Both the position numbers and the translations under genes were made by a program. From NCBI GenBank assembly GCA_013695765.1, contig JACCZW010000017.1, positions 1 through 58,865 on the forward strand: a stretch of DNA of 58,865 nucleotides. Direction: 5' to 3'. The stretch comes from Gammaproteobacteria bacterium. GTDB taxonomy: Bacteria; Pseudomonadota; Gammaproteobacteria; JACCYU01. The notes beneath the pieces were generated by a model. That model did no database searches. It saw only the letters and a program-made list of their open reading frames with translations, and was not told where the DNA came from. Shown in pieces: positions 17,762 through 26,146 of the stretch (the stretch's first letter is position 1; every line of letters starts with the position of its first letter).

Positions 17762-19010
17762 CTGATGTCGCGCACAATGCCGGTGAACAGGCGGTGTCCA
17801 TCAACCCGCGTCTCGCTTACCGCGAGTTCCAGCGGAAACTGGGCGCCATCCTTGCGCAGACCTCGCACTTCGCGTCTGCCGCCGCTTGTGCCGCGTGCTC
17901 CGGTCGAAAAGTAATGTTGCAAATAGCAGTCTAGCCGGGAACGGTTTTGCTCGGGCATCAGCATGGACACGTTGCGCCCGATCATTTCCTGCGCCGTGAA
18001 TCCAAAGTGGCGCGTCGCGGCCGGATTGACCGTCTCTATCATGCCGCGTTCATCAGCCGTAATGATGCCGTCCACGCTCGCCTCTGTGGAGGCCTTCAGG
18101 TAAGCCGCGGTTTTTTCGTAAGCCCGCGTCACCGCGGCGCGCGCTGCATCCAGGCGGGCCAGCACGGCCGCGGCCCACAGGACGAGCGCGGACAGCAGGA
18201 CGATGGCCGTAGAGAGCTCCAATGCCGCCCGGTGCGCGGCGCCGTACACACCGCCCTTGTGGCCGAACTCCGCTATGAACGCGGTGGCCAGCAGGATCGC
18301 GATTCCGCTCGGCAATAACTGACGCAAGAGCAATCCCTGCGGTCCGGCACTCGCGAGCCAGGCCATCGCGCCGCGCGCCGGCCGCGCGCACAGCAGGCCC
18401 GCTGAGAGCGCAAACATGCCCGCGATGGTGTGCGGCGCCATGCTTATAGACGTAAGCGGCCCTTCGAGTGCCTCCGCCTCATAAATGTAACCGACTGTTG
18501 ACACAGGGCGGGAAGTGCTGTGGCGGCGGCGAGCCACTGCGCGATTCGCGTTTCCAGCATGAGCAACGCCGCGCCAGCGAGAGTGAAACCCACCGCCGCA
18601 TTGAAGGTCTCCCTTCCTGGAGGCGATTTGAACGACGAATCGACATCGAGAAACAGTAGCTGATCGATGCCGAGATTCCACCTTGTGAGATACTCGCACA
18701 GGGTTAACATGCCAATCGCCGCTACGATTGCGCCGCCGACACGCGGGAACCGTTGAGACTTAAGGGCGCGGTCGTTGTTCTCACGCAGGAGCCAGAGCGT
18801 AATACCCGCGACTAAAAACGCGAAAGCGGTGTTTGCTCTCATCGCGTCGAAATTCGGGCCGATGCTCTTGAGCAGTTCGACGCCTCCTGCCCACCCGGTG
18901 AGAACGGTCACCCCGAGCGCGACCAACACTACACACGCGCCCGCGTGCACGTTCCGTAGGATGCTTAGCATTCGCTGATCGAGGTTAGGGGAATGCGGCG
19001 ATGCCGTCAT
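17762..19010 (-). pseudogene. Membrane PAS-domain sensor gene, 3' truncated and frameshifted
   Basis: Starting at 19010 (MTASPHSPNLDQRM), the protein has an N-terminal membrane module of about six or seven helices (ACVVLVALGVTVLTGWAGG, FAFLVAGITLWLL, LLLRQLLPSGIAILLATAF, LSTAIVLLSALVLWAAAVL). A PAS domain follows (DGIITADERGMIETVNPAA, FGFTAQEMIGRNVSMLMPE, RKDGAQFPLELAVSE, FTGIVRDIS). Near 18504 the frame shifts; adding a G restores it. After VRDIS, where a histidine kinase or GGDEF domain would begin, the sequence ends at the junction with the oxygenase gene. Its output domain is therefore unknown. Confidence 0.7.
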
Positions 19011-19477
19011 GGCGGTGATGTCTCCGACTGTCCATTTGCGCGATAACCTTCACAACGTGCCTTTTCAACGTGGCGATTGATCGGGGTGCGGTTGAAGCGT
19101 AATTTGCGCGACAGTCGGAATCCCTGGCGGCATTCTTGCAGCGGAGAGATCGAATTCGGCGAAGTGCACTAACTGTAGAATATCGTCCGTTTACATCCGT
19201 TTGTCCGCCTCGCACCGTCTGTGCGGTATCGAACCGACGATGAGCGGCGGAGATCGCGCACGCTGACCTCGAGAATTTTCTCACGGTTTCAGCAATTTAG
19301 TATCGCTTCGTATCGGACCGTCAAACGGTGCCGTATGGTGCGGGCCCTGGCGCGACAAGCCCGCGGGCGGGCCGTATCTACCCGCAGTTGACATACTCGC
19401 GCACCCGGCATTACATCGTGTGCTCCAGCAACACTTGACCGGGAGGCGGCGCGCGGCGCCGGAGAAGATAACGCTCG
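19011..19477. other. Intergenic region, 467 bp, no gene seen
   Basis: This lies between the start of the PAS sensor gene (minus) and the phosphoribosyltransferase remnant (plus), so it should hold two promoters. The frames here are short and unlike known proteins. GGAGAAG at 19461-19467 is the likely ribosome binding site of the remnant. Confidence 0.4.
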
Positions 19478-19621
19478 ATGACCCATAACCATGGAATTCC
19501 GGCTGCCGGCTTGCGCTCGAACACGGGCCGCTGCGCGCTGTTTTGCGATCTCTATGAACTCACCATGGCGCAGGCTTATCTGGCCGAGGGCGAGGGGAAG
19601 ATCGTCGCTTCCAATGACTGA
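19478..19621 (+). pseudogene. Nicotinate phosphoribosyltransferase remnant (47 codons)
   Basis: A good start (GGAGAAG, then ATG at 19478) leads into ALFCDLYELTMAQAYLAEG, the diagnostic N-terminus of NAD-salvage nicotinate phosphoribosyltransferases. It then jumps to EGKIVASND, which resembles an internal stretch of the same family, and stops at 19621. Nearly all of the ~450 aa enzyme is missing, consistent with an internal deletion of over 1 kb. The stop overlaps the start of the HAD gene (ATGACTGA). Confidence 0.6.
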
Positions 19622-20357
19622 TCCTGCGCCCGGAGAGGCGTCGTCGTCGCCCGCATCGGTCGTGGCGCTCACCTTCGACGTGTTCGGCACGGTGGTCGAC
19701 TGGCGCTCATCGATCGTTCGCGAAGGCTGGCGGTTGAGCGAGCGTCACGGCTTCGGCGTGGACTGGACGCAATTCGCGGATGAGTGGCGGGCCGGTTACG
19801 CACCCGCCATGCAGCGCGTGCGCTCGGGCGAACTGCCGTGGACGACAATCGACGCCTTGCACCGTATGATCCTGGACGAACTGCTTCGCAAGTTCGCGAT
19901 CGACTGTCTCTCCGCAAGCGAGATCGATCACCTGAATCGCGCCTGGCACCGTCTCGATCCGTGGCCGGACGCCTTGACGGGTCTCAACCGGCTGCGCGCG
20001 CGCTACATTCTCGCCACCTTGTCGAACGGCAACATGTCGCTGCTGGTGAACATGGCTAAGCACGCCGGCCTACCCTGGGACTGCGTGTTATCCGCGGAGC
20101 TGTGCCGACTCTATAAACCCGACGCGCGAGTCTACGAGATGGCCGCGCGGTTGCTGGGGTTGGCGCCTGAACAGATGATGATGGTCGCCGCGCATGTGAA
20201 CGATCTGGAGGGCGCCAGAAATGCTGGGTTCAGAACCGCTTTCGTGTCGCGCCCGCTGGAGCATGGTCCGCGTGGTCACGTAGAAACCCCGCCGCGGGGA
20301 TCGGTGGACATCATCGCGACCGACCTGATCGACCTGGCGGAGAAGCTGGCCGCGTGA
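19614..20357 (+). CDS. HAD-superfamily hydrolase, haloacid dehalogenase type II-like, 247 aa
   Basis: The start at 19614 (MTDPAPGE) is the first Met near the family's beginning. Seen are the nucleophile aspartate in ALTFDVFGTVVDW, the type II dehalogenase cap region, motif II ATLSNGN, motif III lysine in YKPDARVYEMAA and motif IV MMVAAHVNDLEGARNAGF. These fit (S)-2-haloacid dehalogenases, which hydrolyse the carbon-halogen bond, but many relatives act on phosphates. The gene overlaps the preceding remnant by 8 bases. It appears complete. Confidence 0.82.
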   Translation: MTDPAPGEASSSPASVVALTFDVFGTVVDWRSSIVREGWRLSERHGFGVDWTQFADEWRAGYAPAMQRVRSGELPWTTIDALHRMILDELLRKFAIDCLSASEIDHLNRAWHRLDPWPDALTGLNRLRARYILATLSNGNMSLLVNMAKHAGLPWDCVLSAELCRLYKPDARVYEMAARLLGLAPEQMMMVAAHVNDLEGARNAGFRTAFVSRPLEHGPRGHVETPPRGSVDIIATDLIDLAEKLAA

Positions 20358-20442
20358 GGTCAGGCACAACATCCTACGCGAGCGCGTTGCGGCTCGCCGC
20401 GTGGATTTTTGCTCGCCGTGGTTCGCGTATAGTCCATCCTCG

Positions 20443-21825
20443 ATGATTTCGACTCGCGCCATATTGCTCTTCGCCGCGTTACTCGGTGCGGCCTCCGCGC
20501 AATCCGCACCGGTACATCAGTACACCGTGAGCATCGACCTTGAGCTTCAGACCTTGAAAGTGCGCGCCTGCTTCGATGGCGCACCGCCGCGCGCGCTCGT
20601 GGCATCCTCTGAGCACGCGCCTTTTTTCGCCAAAATGGCCGGTGCTGAAGAAGATACCAAACGCCTGTCCCTGAATGGCGTACCGGATGATGGCTGTATC
20701 GACTATCGGGTGGACGTGGCCGGCATTGCCATTCTCGGCCAGTTGACCCTGGGAAGCTGGATCGGAAAAGATTTAATCCTCGCACCCGACGTGTGGCTGT
20801 GGCGTCCTGCGGACATCGACGCCGACATCGAACTGCGCTTCGACTTGCCAAAAGGCATTGCCGTCTCCGCGCCGTGGCGACCGCTGCCCGATGGCGGCTA
20901 CGACGTCGGCCATACGCCCGCGCACTGGCCCGCGTCAGTCGCTTTCGGGCGTTTTGAAGAGCGGCAGATCGAGGTGCCCGGCGCGGTGTTGCGGTTGGCG
21001 GTGCTCGACGCCGTGCCTACGAATGTGGATGCAATGCAAACTTGGGTAGCAGACGCGGCGCGCGCCGTGGCGGGCTTGTATGGGCGCTTTCCCGTGGACG
21101 CAACGCAGGTATTAGTCATTCCGCAAGGCGCAAGCGACGAACCAGTGCCCTACGCGCACGTGCAGCGCGGCGGCGCGGGCGCCATACGATTCTTTATCGA
21201 TCAACAACGCCCGCTCAGGGAATTCCTCGCCGACTGGACCGCGACGCACGAGTTCACCCACCTGACTTTACCGCTTGCGCGGCGCGGCGGCGCTTGGCTC
21301 GCCGAAGGTATTGCGAGCTATTACCAGGAAGTTTTGCGAGCGCGCAACGGCCGACTCTCAGCGCTTGAAGCCTGGCAGCGATTACATGAGGGATTTGAGC
21401 GCGGCAGACGAGCGAGCGGGAACGCAACCTTGCTCGAAGCGTCCGCAAACATCTATCGCGATGAAGCCTACATGCGCGTCTACTGGAGCGGCGCCGCCAT
21501 CGCGCTCCAGGCGGATCTGCAACTACGCAAACAAAGTGATGACAAACAATCACTGGACTCCGCGCTGGAAAAACTCGGCCGCTGCTGCCAGCCGTGGGAC
21601 CGTGCGTGGTCGGCGCTCGAACTGCTGGCGCGGCTTGATGAGCTGACGGATACGACGGTGTTTACTGAGTTGTATAGCGAACACGTTAACTCCAGCGAGT
21701 TCCCCGATCTCACGGCTGCCTACGCCGAGCTCGGCCTCGACGTCCGCGCCGGCGAGGTCGAATTACGATTTGCTCCTTACGCTGACCTGCGCGAAGCGAT
21801 CATGCGCAGGGGCGCAGTTCAATAA
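20443..21825 (+). CDS. Secreted M61-like metallopeptidase, 460 aa
   Basis: The start at 20443 gives a signal peptide (TRAILLFAALLGAASAQSA). An N-terminal beta-sandwich (VHQYTVSIDLELQTLKVRACF) precedes a gluzincin catalytic domain. ATHEFTHLTLP carries the HExxH zinc motif, and the third ligand is the Glu of WLAEGIASYYQ about 19 residues on. This matches M61/M1-type aminopeptidases in overall order but lacks the C-terminal PDZ of longer M61 proteins. It is likely periplasmic. An upstream in-frame Met at 20401 has no signal sequence and is less likely. Confidence 0.75.
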   Translation: MISTRAILLFAALLGAASAQSAPVHQYTVSIDLELQTLKVRACFDGAPPRALVASSEHAPFFAKMAGAEEDTKRLSLNGVPDDGCIDYRVDVAGIAILGQLTLGSWIGKDLILAPDVWLWRPADIDADIELRFDLPKGIAVSAPWRPLPDGGYDVGHTPAHWPASVAFGRFEERQIEVPGAVLRLAVLDAVPTNVDAMQTWVADAARAVAGLYGRFPVDATQVLVIPQGASDEPVPYAHVQRGGAGAIRFFIDQQRPLREFLADWTATHEFTHLTLPLARRGGAWLAEGIASYYQEVLRARNGRLSALEAWQRLHEGFERGRRASGNATLLEASANIYRDEAYMRVYWSGAAIALQADLQLRKQSDDKQSLDSALEKLGRCCQPWDRAWSALELLARLDELTDTTVFTELYSEHVNSSEFPDLTAAYAELGLDVRAGEVELRFAPYADLREAIMRRGAVQ

Positions 21826-21952
21826 TCGCTGGATTCATCAACACTCACTGCTGCGCGAGCCGTCGCTATTACGCACCAGCTGGGCTAGACCGCGACAGAA
21901 TGCTATCGAACTAACTCATACCGACAGACATTATTGCGAGCGCATCCTTGCA

Positions 21953-22519
21953 TCACTGCTCCGACGGGTCTGTTTGCTGACCACCATTCTCTTTGCCCTC
22001 GCCGAGATTAATCGCCATCTGCTGGGCGCTCGCCGGTATAGGTAAATCTTCGACTCTTGTGGTTGTGATTCCAATTGCATTGGCGAAACTTACGAGACCT
22101 TTATCGTTGCTGTAAAGGCGCTCGCACTGGTTCACCTTGGCAATCGCGGCGATCTGACGATCAAGCCGAATTTTTTGCCATGACTCTGTGCCGCCACCCC
22201 GCTTATCGCCGGCCGACATCAACTTTCTGGTCTGGATCGCCAGTTCAATCGCGGCGCGACGATCGAAATCGCCCACCTCGAACCGTGTCAGCGATTGCAA
22301 CGCTGCAGTCCATTCATTAACCTTTTTGTCATCGTGCACGAGCACCTCGCTGAATGCGGGCGCCGGGATCAATATACGAGCTTTTTCTTGGGAAAGACTC
22401 GCGATCAAGTGTTCGATACGTTCTTTGCAAAGAGGGATAGGTTGCCCGGGCGCGCTTTCGTAGGGGCGATCCGGCTTCAGCACCAGAAGAAGAAAGTTCG
22501 CGTCAAACGCGACATTCAC
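21953..22519 (-). CDS. PIN-domain protein, 188 aa
   Basis: PIN domains are Mg-dependent ribonucleases. All four expected acidic positions can be placed: Asp in VAFDANFLLLVL, Glu in PAPAFSEVLV, Asp in RLDRQIAAIAKV and Asp in LYSNDKGLVSFA. The length exceeds the usual VapC toxin (~130 aa), with an insertion around residues 20-45 and a charged tail. The start overlaps the upstream 242 aa gene by 4 bases (ATGA), so the two are translationally coupled. It is the last gene of the hsd operon direction. It could be a toxin, a tRNA- or mRNA-cleaving effector, or an accessory nuclease. Confidence 0.75.
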   Translation of the reverse strand: MNVAFDANFLLLVLKPDRPYESAPGQPIPLCKERIEHLIASLSQEKARILIPAPAFSEVLVHDDKKVNEWTAALQSLTRFEVGDFDRRAAIELAIQTRKLMSAGDKRGGGTESWQKIRLDRQIAAIAKVNQCERLYSNDKGLVSFANAIGITTTRVEDLPIPASAQQMAINLGEGKENGGQQTDPSEQ

Positions 22520-23244
22520 TCGGAAACGTCTCCGTTTCGCAGCGACTCAAGCTCTTCCCACGGTTTATCGACCTCCGGCCAACCAAGGCTCTTGCCGCGA
22601 AGATTCTCAAGTTCCGTCTGCAAATCCATTGAACTAAGAACGACGTAAGACTCAATCTTGAAGCTCAACAATTCCCAGCCACCATCCTCACCCCGCAACC
22701 ACCGGCCTTTACCTTGTACACGTAAGGTCTCATGGAAGTGCCTGGCCAGATCCAGCGCCAGCGACTCCTCCAGGGAACAGGCGTATTCCTGATCGCCATC
22801 CAGCAAACCAACGTGCACGGTCTTGTCTTTGCCCTCAACGCGCACCACGCGTCCCTGAAGCGTTCCCGGCTGCCAGAACGGCGCCACGGTTTCATCCTGA
22901 TAGCGTTCCTTCCCGGGGAATCGCAAGATCTTTTTACCCGTAGTCAACGCGCCTTCGATCAGGTCTCCGCTCGCGTTATCGTTCGCGAGTAGATCATCAA
23001 TCGCCCTATACGCTCTATGGGCCGATGAATTGTCTTTCACCAGCATCAAACGCCGCTTGACCTTCGGCTCGTCCGACTCCCCGATTTGCGCGACCGGCGT
23101 CACGCTGCCGCCTTCGATGCGCACGAGCGCCGCAAGATGTTCGTGACCAAGCAAATTGCTGAGAGCAGTCAAATACTTAGCCAGCCGCTGTAGCGGAAAC
23201 GTTTCCGGCTTAAAGTCACCCTCGATATGGAGACGATATTCCAT
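22516..23244 (-). CDS. Unknown 242 aa protein coupled to the PIN gene
   Basis: I do not recognise a named family. The N-terminus (MEYRLHIEGDFKPETFPLQR, LAKYLTALSNLLGHEHLAAL) is followed by a charged beta-rich part. A central segment WQPGTLQGRVVRVEGKDKTVHVGLLDG looks like a small beta-barrel. The C-terminus (VVLSSMDLQTELENLRGK...WEELESLR) is helical, like a docking or antitoxin tail. There is no catalytic motif. It lies 119 bases downstream of hsdS on the same strand and overlaps the PIN gene by ATGA. A role as partner or inhibitor of the PIN nuclease is inference from coupling only. Confidence 0.7.
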   Translation of the reverse strand: MEYRLHIEGDFKPETFPLQRLAKYLTALSNLLGHEHLAALVRIEGGSVTPVAQIGESDEPKVKRRLMLVKDNSSAHRAYRAIDDLLANDNASGDLIEGALTTGKKILRFPGKERYQDETVAPFWQPGTLQGRVVRVEGKDKTVHVGLLDGDQEYACSLEESLALDLARHFHETLRVQGKGRWLRGEDGGWELLSFKIESYVVLSSMDLQTELENLRGKSLGWPEVDKPWEELESLRNGDVSE

Positions 23245-23362
23245 GGTCTATGCGGCTGTTTAGTCGAGTCGTATAGCAAGTATAGACAAGCGCGGATTCC
23301 GTGTATCCCTGGTTCAGGCAGAACCTAAGCGCCGGCGCCTTGTGAATCGTGCCTTCAAACCG

Positions 23363-24472
23363 TTACTGGAAACACCGCGAAGCCAGCGAAGTGTGCAGCG
23401 TGTCGGCCCCTGCCGCCTGTTGTTCATGGCGGAAGACGAGGCTTTGGATATCGCGAACGCGGTCGGCGAATTCGTGTTGCAGAGCGATGGGCGGCACAGG
23501 GATGGAAAAAGCTTTCAATTCCCGAGCATTGATATTCGCCTGCCCGATTGCTCCCCTCGCAGTCCCGTAGAGCCTGTATTTCATGTATTTCGTGTTGAAA
23601 AAGGCCCACACGTAACACGGTGATACTCGCTCATTCGAGACACGCAAACGAATGAAATAGGACGCGGCTACGGCTCTAATTTCTCTGTCCCAAATACCCG
23701 TCTTTCCTACAAGATCCTTGCTGTTGGTTCTATTGAACAGCAAGTCACCCGCGCATAATGAGTATTTTTCTGCTACTCCGGCGGGAAGATTAGCGTACTT
23801 GAGATCAGTGAGATCAAGATCGCCCGCGGTGGTTACGTTGCCCATCCGTAGCATGGGCGGGCCCACTGGATCGCTGGTCGCTTTCCTGCTAGTTCCGTAG
23901 TCACAGGCATCGAGAAGTTCGCCCAGCGGGACAACTGGTAAATTCTTCGGATTCCTTGCGGGATCGCCGAACATCTGGATGAACAGAGCGGGGATCAGCT
24001 CGCGCGCCTTGGCGATGGCCTCGCGCCGCAGGCGGCGGATGCGATTCGCGTGGTTGAGGATTTCGACGATGCGGCGTTGTTCGGCTAGAGGTGGGAGCGG
24101 CACAGTTTCCCTGTACGCATCTTCTCTGTTTAAGCCTGGCACTCCGGTGCTCGTGCGCAACCTGGCAAGGTTCAGATGAAGTAGTGCGGAATATAAGAAC
24201 TGAAGATCTAACGTCGCAGGTTCGCGGCGAACCACGTAGTACGTCGTGTCAATCGGAAAACTGGAGACTTCAGTGAGTTGTATTTCACCGGCGCTCCCTT
24301 TACGACCAACGATAATCGTTGGCTCCGGGACGATTGCTTGGTCATGGTATCCGGCAATGCCATTAGCGCCGTATACGGGAATGGAGCCAGACCGCCTTAG
24401 CCGCGCCGGCAAGCTTTTGCCATAGGCGAGTTCGATGATTTCACCAAGCGGCACACGAGGCCACCGACTCAT
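23363..24472 (-). CDS. hsdS: Type I restriction-modification specificity subunit HsdS, 369 aa
   Basis: HsdS chooses the DNA target of the M2S methylase and R2M2S nuclease. The start at 24472 (MSRWPRVPLGEIIE) overlaps the hsdM stop by ATGA. Two target-recognition domains are visible. TRD1 is residues ~1-130 (IPVYGANGIAGYHD, IIVGRKGSAG), followed by the conserved linker PLPPLAEQRRIVEILN. TRD2 begins near LPVVPLGELLDACDYG (GDLLFNRTNSKDLVGK) and ends in the second linker PVPPIALQHEFADRV. The two TRDs make the recognised sequence bipartite; its bases cannot be predicted here. Confidence 0.88.
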   Translation of the reverse strand: MSRWPRVPLGEIIELAYGKSLPARLRRSGSIPVYGANGIAGYHDQAIVPEPTIIVGRKGSAGEIQLTEVSSFPIDTTYYVVRREPATLDLQFLYSALLHLNLARLRTSTGVPGLNREDAYRETVPLPPLAEQRRIVEILNHANRIRRLRREAIAKARELIPALFIQMFGDPARNPKNLPVVPLGELLDACDYGTSRKATSDPVGPPMLRMGNVTTAGDLDLTDLKYANLPAGVAEKYSLCAGDLLFNRTNSKDLVGKTGIWDREIRAVAASYFIRLRVSNERVSPCYVWAFFNTKYMKYRLYGTARGAIGQANINARELKAFSIPVPPIALQHEFADRVRDIQSLVFRHEQQAAGADTLHTSLASRCFQ

Positions 24473-26136
24473 AACACTGTTTCTTTGAGCCTGGTCTCCA
24501 GCGCCTCCATCTCCCGCACGATCTCGTCCTCCATCGCCCGCAGCTCGGCGAGAATTTCCAGCGGCTCGCGATGTTCGGTTTGCAAGTGAGTGATGGGGCG
24601 ATAGCGGCCAGCGGATAAATTGTATTCGTTGGTCGCGAGTTCTTCGCGCGTAGCGAACCACCAGTTGTTGATCCAAGCAATCGGCCGCTCACCCCCACCC
24701 TGGCCCTCCCCCATCGTGGGGGAGTGGATTGATTTTTCCTGCCATTCTGACCAACGCGCGGCGCGATTCCTGAACACTTCCACCAGGCTCGGCAGATCGT
24801 CGGCCTCGATGGGCGTGTTGTGCTGCGCATCCAGTTTGTAGCCGTCGTTGTCCGCCCACAGAAACAGCACGCGCTCGGTTGTCCCACCTTTCGTAAACAG
24901 CAGCACCGAGGTCTTGACGCCGGAATAGGGCTGGAACACGCCGGCCGGCAGCGACAGCACCGCTTCGACCGTGTTGTTCTCGATGAGCATGCGGCGGATT
25001 TCCCGGTGCGCCTTGGTGGAGCCGAACAACACGCCCTCGGGCACGATCACGCCGCAGCGGCCGCCGGCTTTGAGCGAATCCAGCATGTACTTGAGAAACA
25101 GGATCTCGGTGGCGCGGGTGGCGCCGATCTTCACGTCGTCGGTGAGGCGGTCGCGATCCACGCGGCCGGAAAACGGCGGATTGGCGAGGATGACGTCGTA
25201 GCCTTCATCGGGCAGACCGAGCTCGGCCTTTTGTTGCGCGTCCAGCGCGGTGGTGAGCACGTTGCGACGGCGGATGAACACGTCCGGCAGACCGCGCAGG
25301 GTTAGATTCATGGTGGCGAGGTGCACCATCTTTAAGTCGACGTCGTTGCCGTAGAAGGTGCGCCTGCCGAGGATGTCCCACTTCGCGGCGGAAAGCTTGT
25401 CACCGTGGCCGCGGCGCATGGTTTTTCCATCCAGCATGATTTCCTCAGTGGCATGCTCGGACGAGTTTTGCAGCCGGATATGATCGTAGGCCGCGACCAG
25501 AAAACCGGCCGTGCCGGCGGCGGGATCGTACACCGTTTCGCCGATTTGTGGGTCGAGCATGCGCACGATGGCGCGGATGATGTGGCGCGGCGTGCGGAAC
25601 TGGCCCAGTTCGCCGGCCTGCTTGATCTGGCCCAGCACGTATTCGAACAGATCACCCTTGGTGTCGGCGTCCGCCTGCTCCAGGCGCAGTTCATCGACCA
25701 AATTCAACACCTGCGCGAGCACGGTGGGCTCGTCGATGGTCAGCCGCGCGCCATCCATGAAGTTGACCGCGGAGCGCGAGGCGGCCCGCGCGTAGAAGGC
25801 GAAGATCTCGTCGCGCACGAAGCGCACCAGCGGCTCGCCGCTGAGCACGCGCGCCCACGCGGACCAGCGCAGCCGCTCCGCCGGGATCGTATTTGCTTCC
25901 GGCGCTGGCGCGTTCAAGGGATTCTTGAGCGCCCAGACACCCGTGAACTGGCTCGCGTGCTCACGCCCGGCGAGCCTGGCCCTGGCCGCGGACTCGCGAT
26001 CCCAATGTTCGCTCAGGTAGAAAAAGAAGAAGAACGCCAGTTGCTCGGCGTTGCTGATCGGGTCGGGATAGCCGCCGCCGTAGAGGTAATCGCGGATCTG
26101 GTCGATCTTGCGGCGGAGGTCGGGGGTTAACGGCAT
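24469..26136 (-). CDS. hsdM: Type I restriction-modification methyltransferase HsdM, 555 aa
   Basis: HsdM makes N6-methyladenine within the HsdS target. The start at 26136 (MPLTPDLRRKIDQIRDYLYG) is a standard HsdM opening; 83 codons of open frame upstream belong to the other strand's composition and to hsdR overlap. Motif I is DPAAGTAGFL (residues 204-213) and motif IV is NPPF (319-322). A short stretch near residues 469-485 (SIHSPTMGEGQGGGERP) is foreign-looking and coincides with a GC-rich palindrome at 24706-24724. The reading frame is preserved, so the enzyme may still work. It lies 10 bases after hsdR. Confidence 0.9.
   Translation of the reverse strand: MPLTPDLRRKIDQIRDYLYGGGYPDPISNAEQLAFFFFFYLSEHWDRESAARARLAGREHASQFTGVWALKNPLNAPAPEANTIPAERLRWSAWARVLSGEPLVRFVRDEIFAFYARAASRSAVNFMDGARLTIDEPTVLAQVLNLVDELRLEQADADTKGDLFEYVLGQIKQAGELGQFRTPRHIIRAIVRMLDPQIGETVYDPAAGTAGFLVAAYDHIRLQNSSEHATEEIMLDGKTMRRGHGDKLSAAKWDILGRRTFYGNDVDLKMVHLATMNLTLRGLPDVFIRRRNVLTTALDAQQKAELGLPDEGYDVILANPPFSGRVDRDRLTDDVKIGATRATEILFLKYMLDSLKAGGRCGVIVPEGVLFGSTKAHREIRRMLIENNTVEAVLSLPAGVFQPYSGVKTSVLLFTKGGTTERVLFLWADNDGYKLDAQHNTPIEADDLPSLVEVFRNRAARWSEWQEKSIHSPTMGEGQGGGERPIAWINNWWFATREELATNEYNLSAGRYRPITHLQTEHREPLEILAELRAMEDEIVREMEALETRLKETVL
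24706..24724. repeat. GC-rich palindrome inserted in-frame in hsdM
   Basis: CTCCCCC ATCGT GGGGGAG is a perfect 7-bp stem with a 5-base loop, preceded by CACCCCCACCCTGGCC. Repeats of this type (ccctccccc...gggggag) are widespread mobile intergenic palindromes in Proteobacteria. Here the repeat is read in frame and adds roughly 17 residues to HsdM. Confidence 0.6.
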
Positions 26137-26146
26137 TGATTGTCCT

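Noticed and set aside
21953-22519. Simple VapC toxin of a VapBC pair with the 28323-28607 RHH protein
   Set aside because: The two genes are 6 kb apart with hsdRMS between them, and the PIN protein is coupled to a different, unrelated gene.
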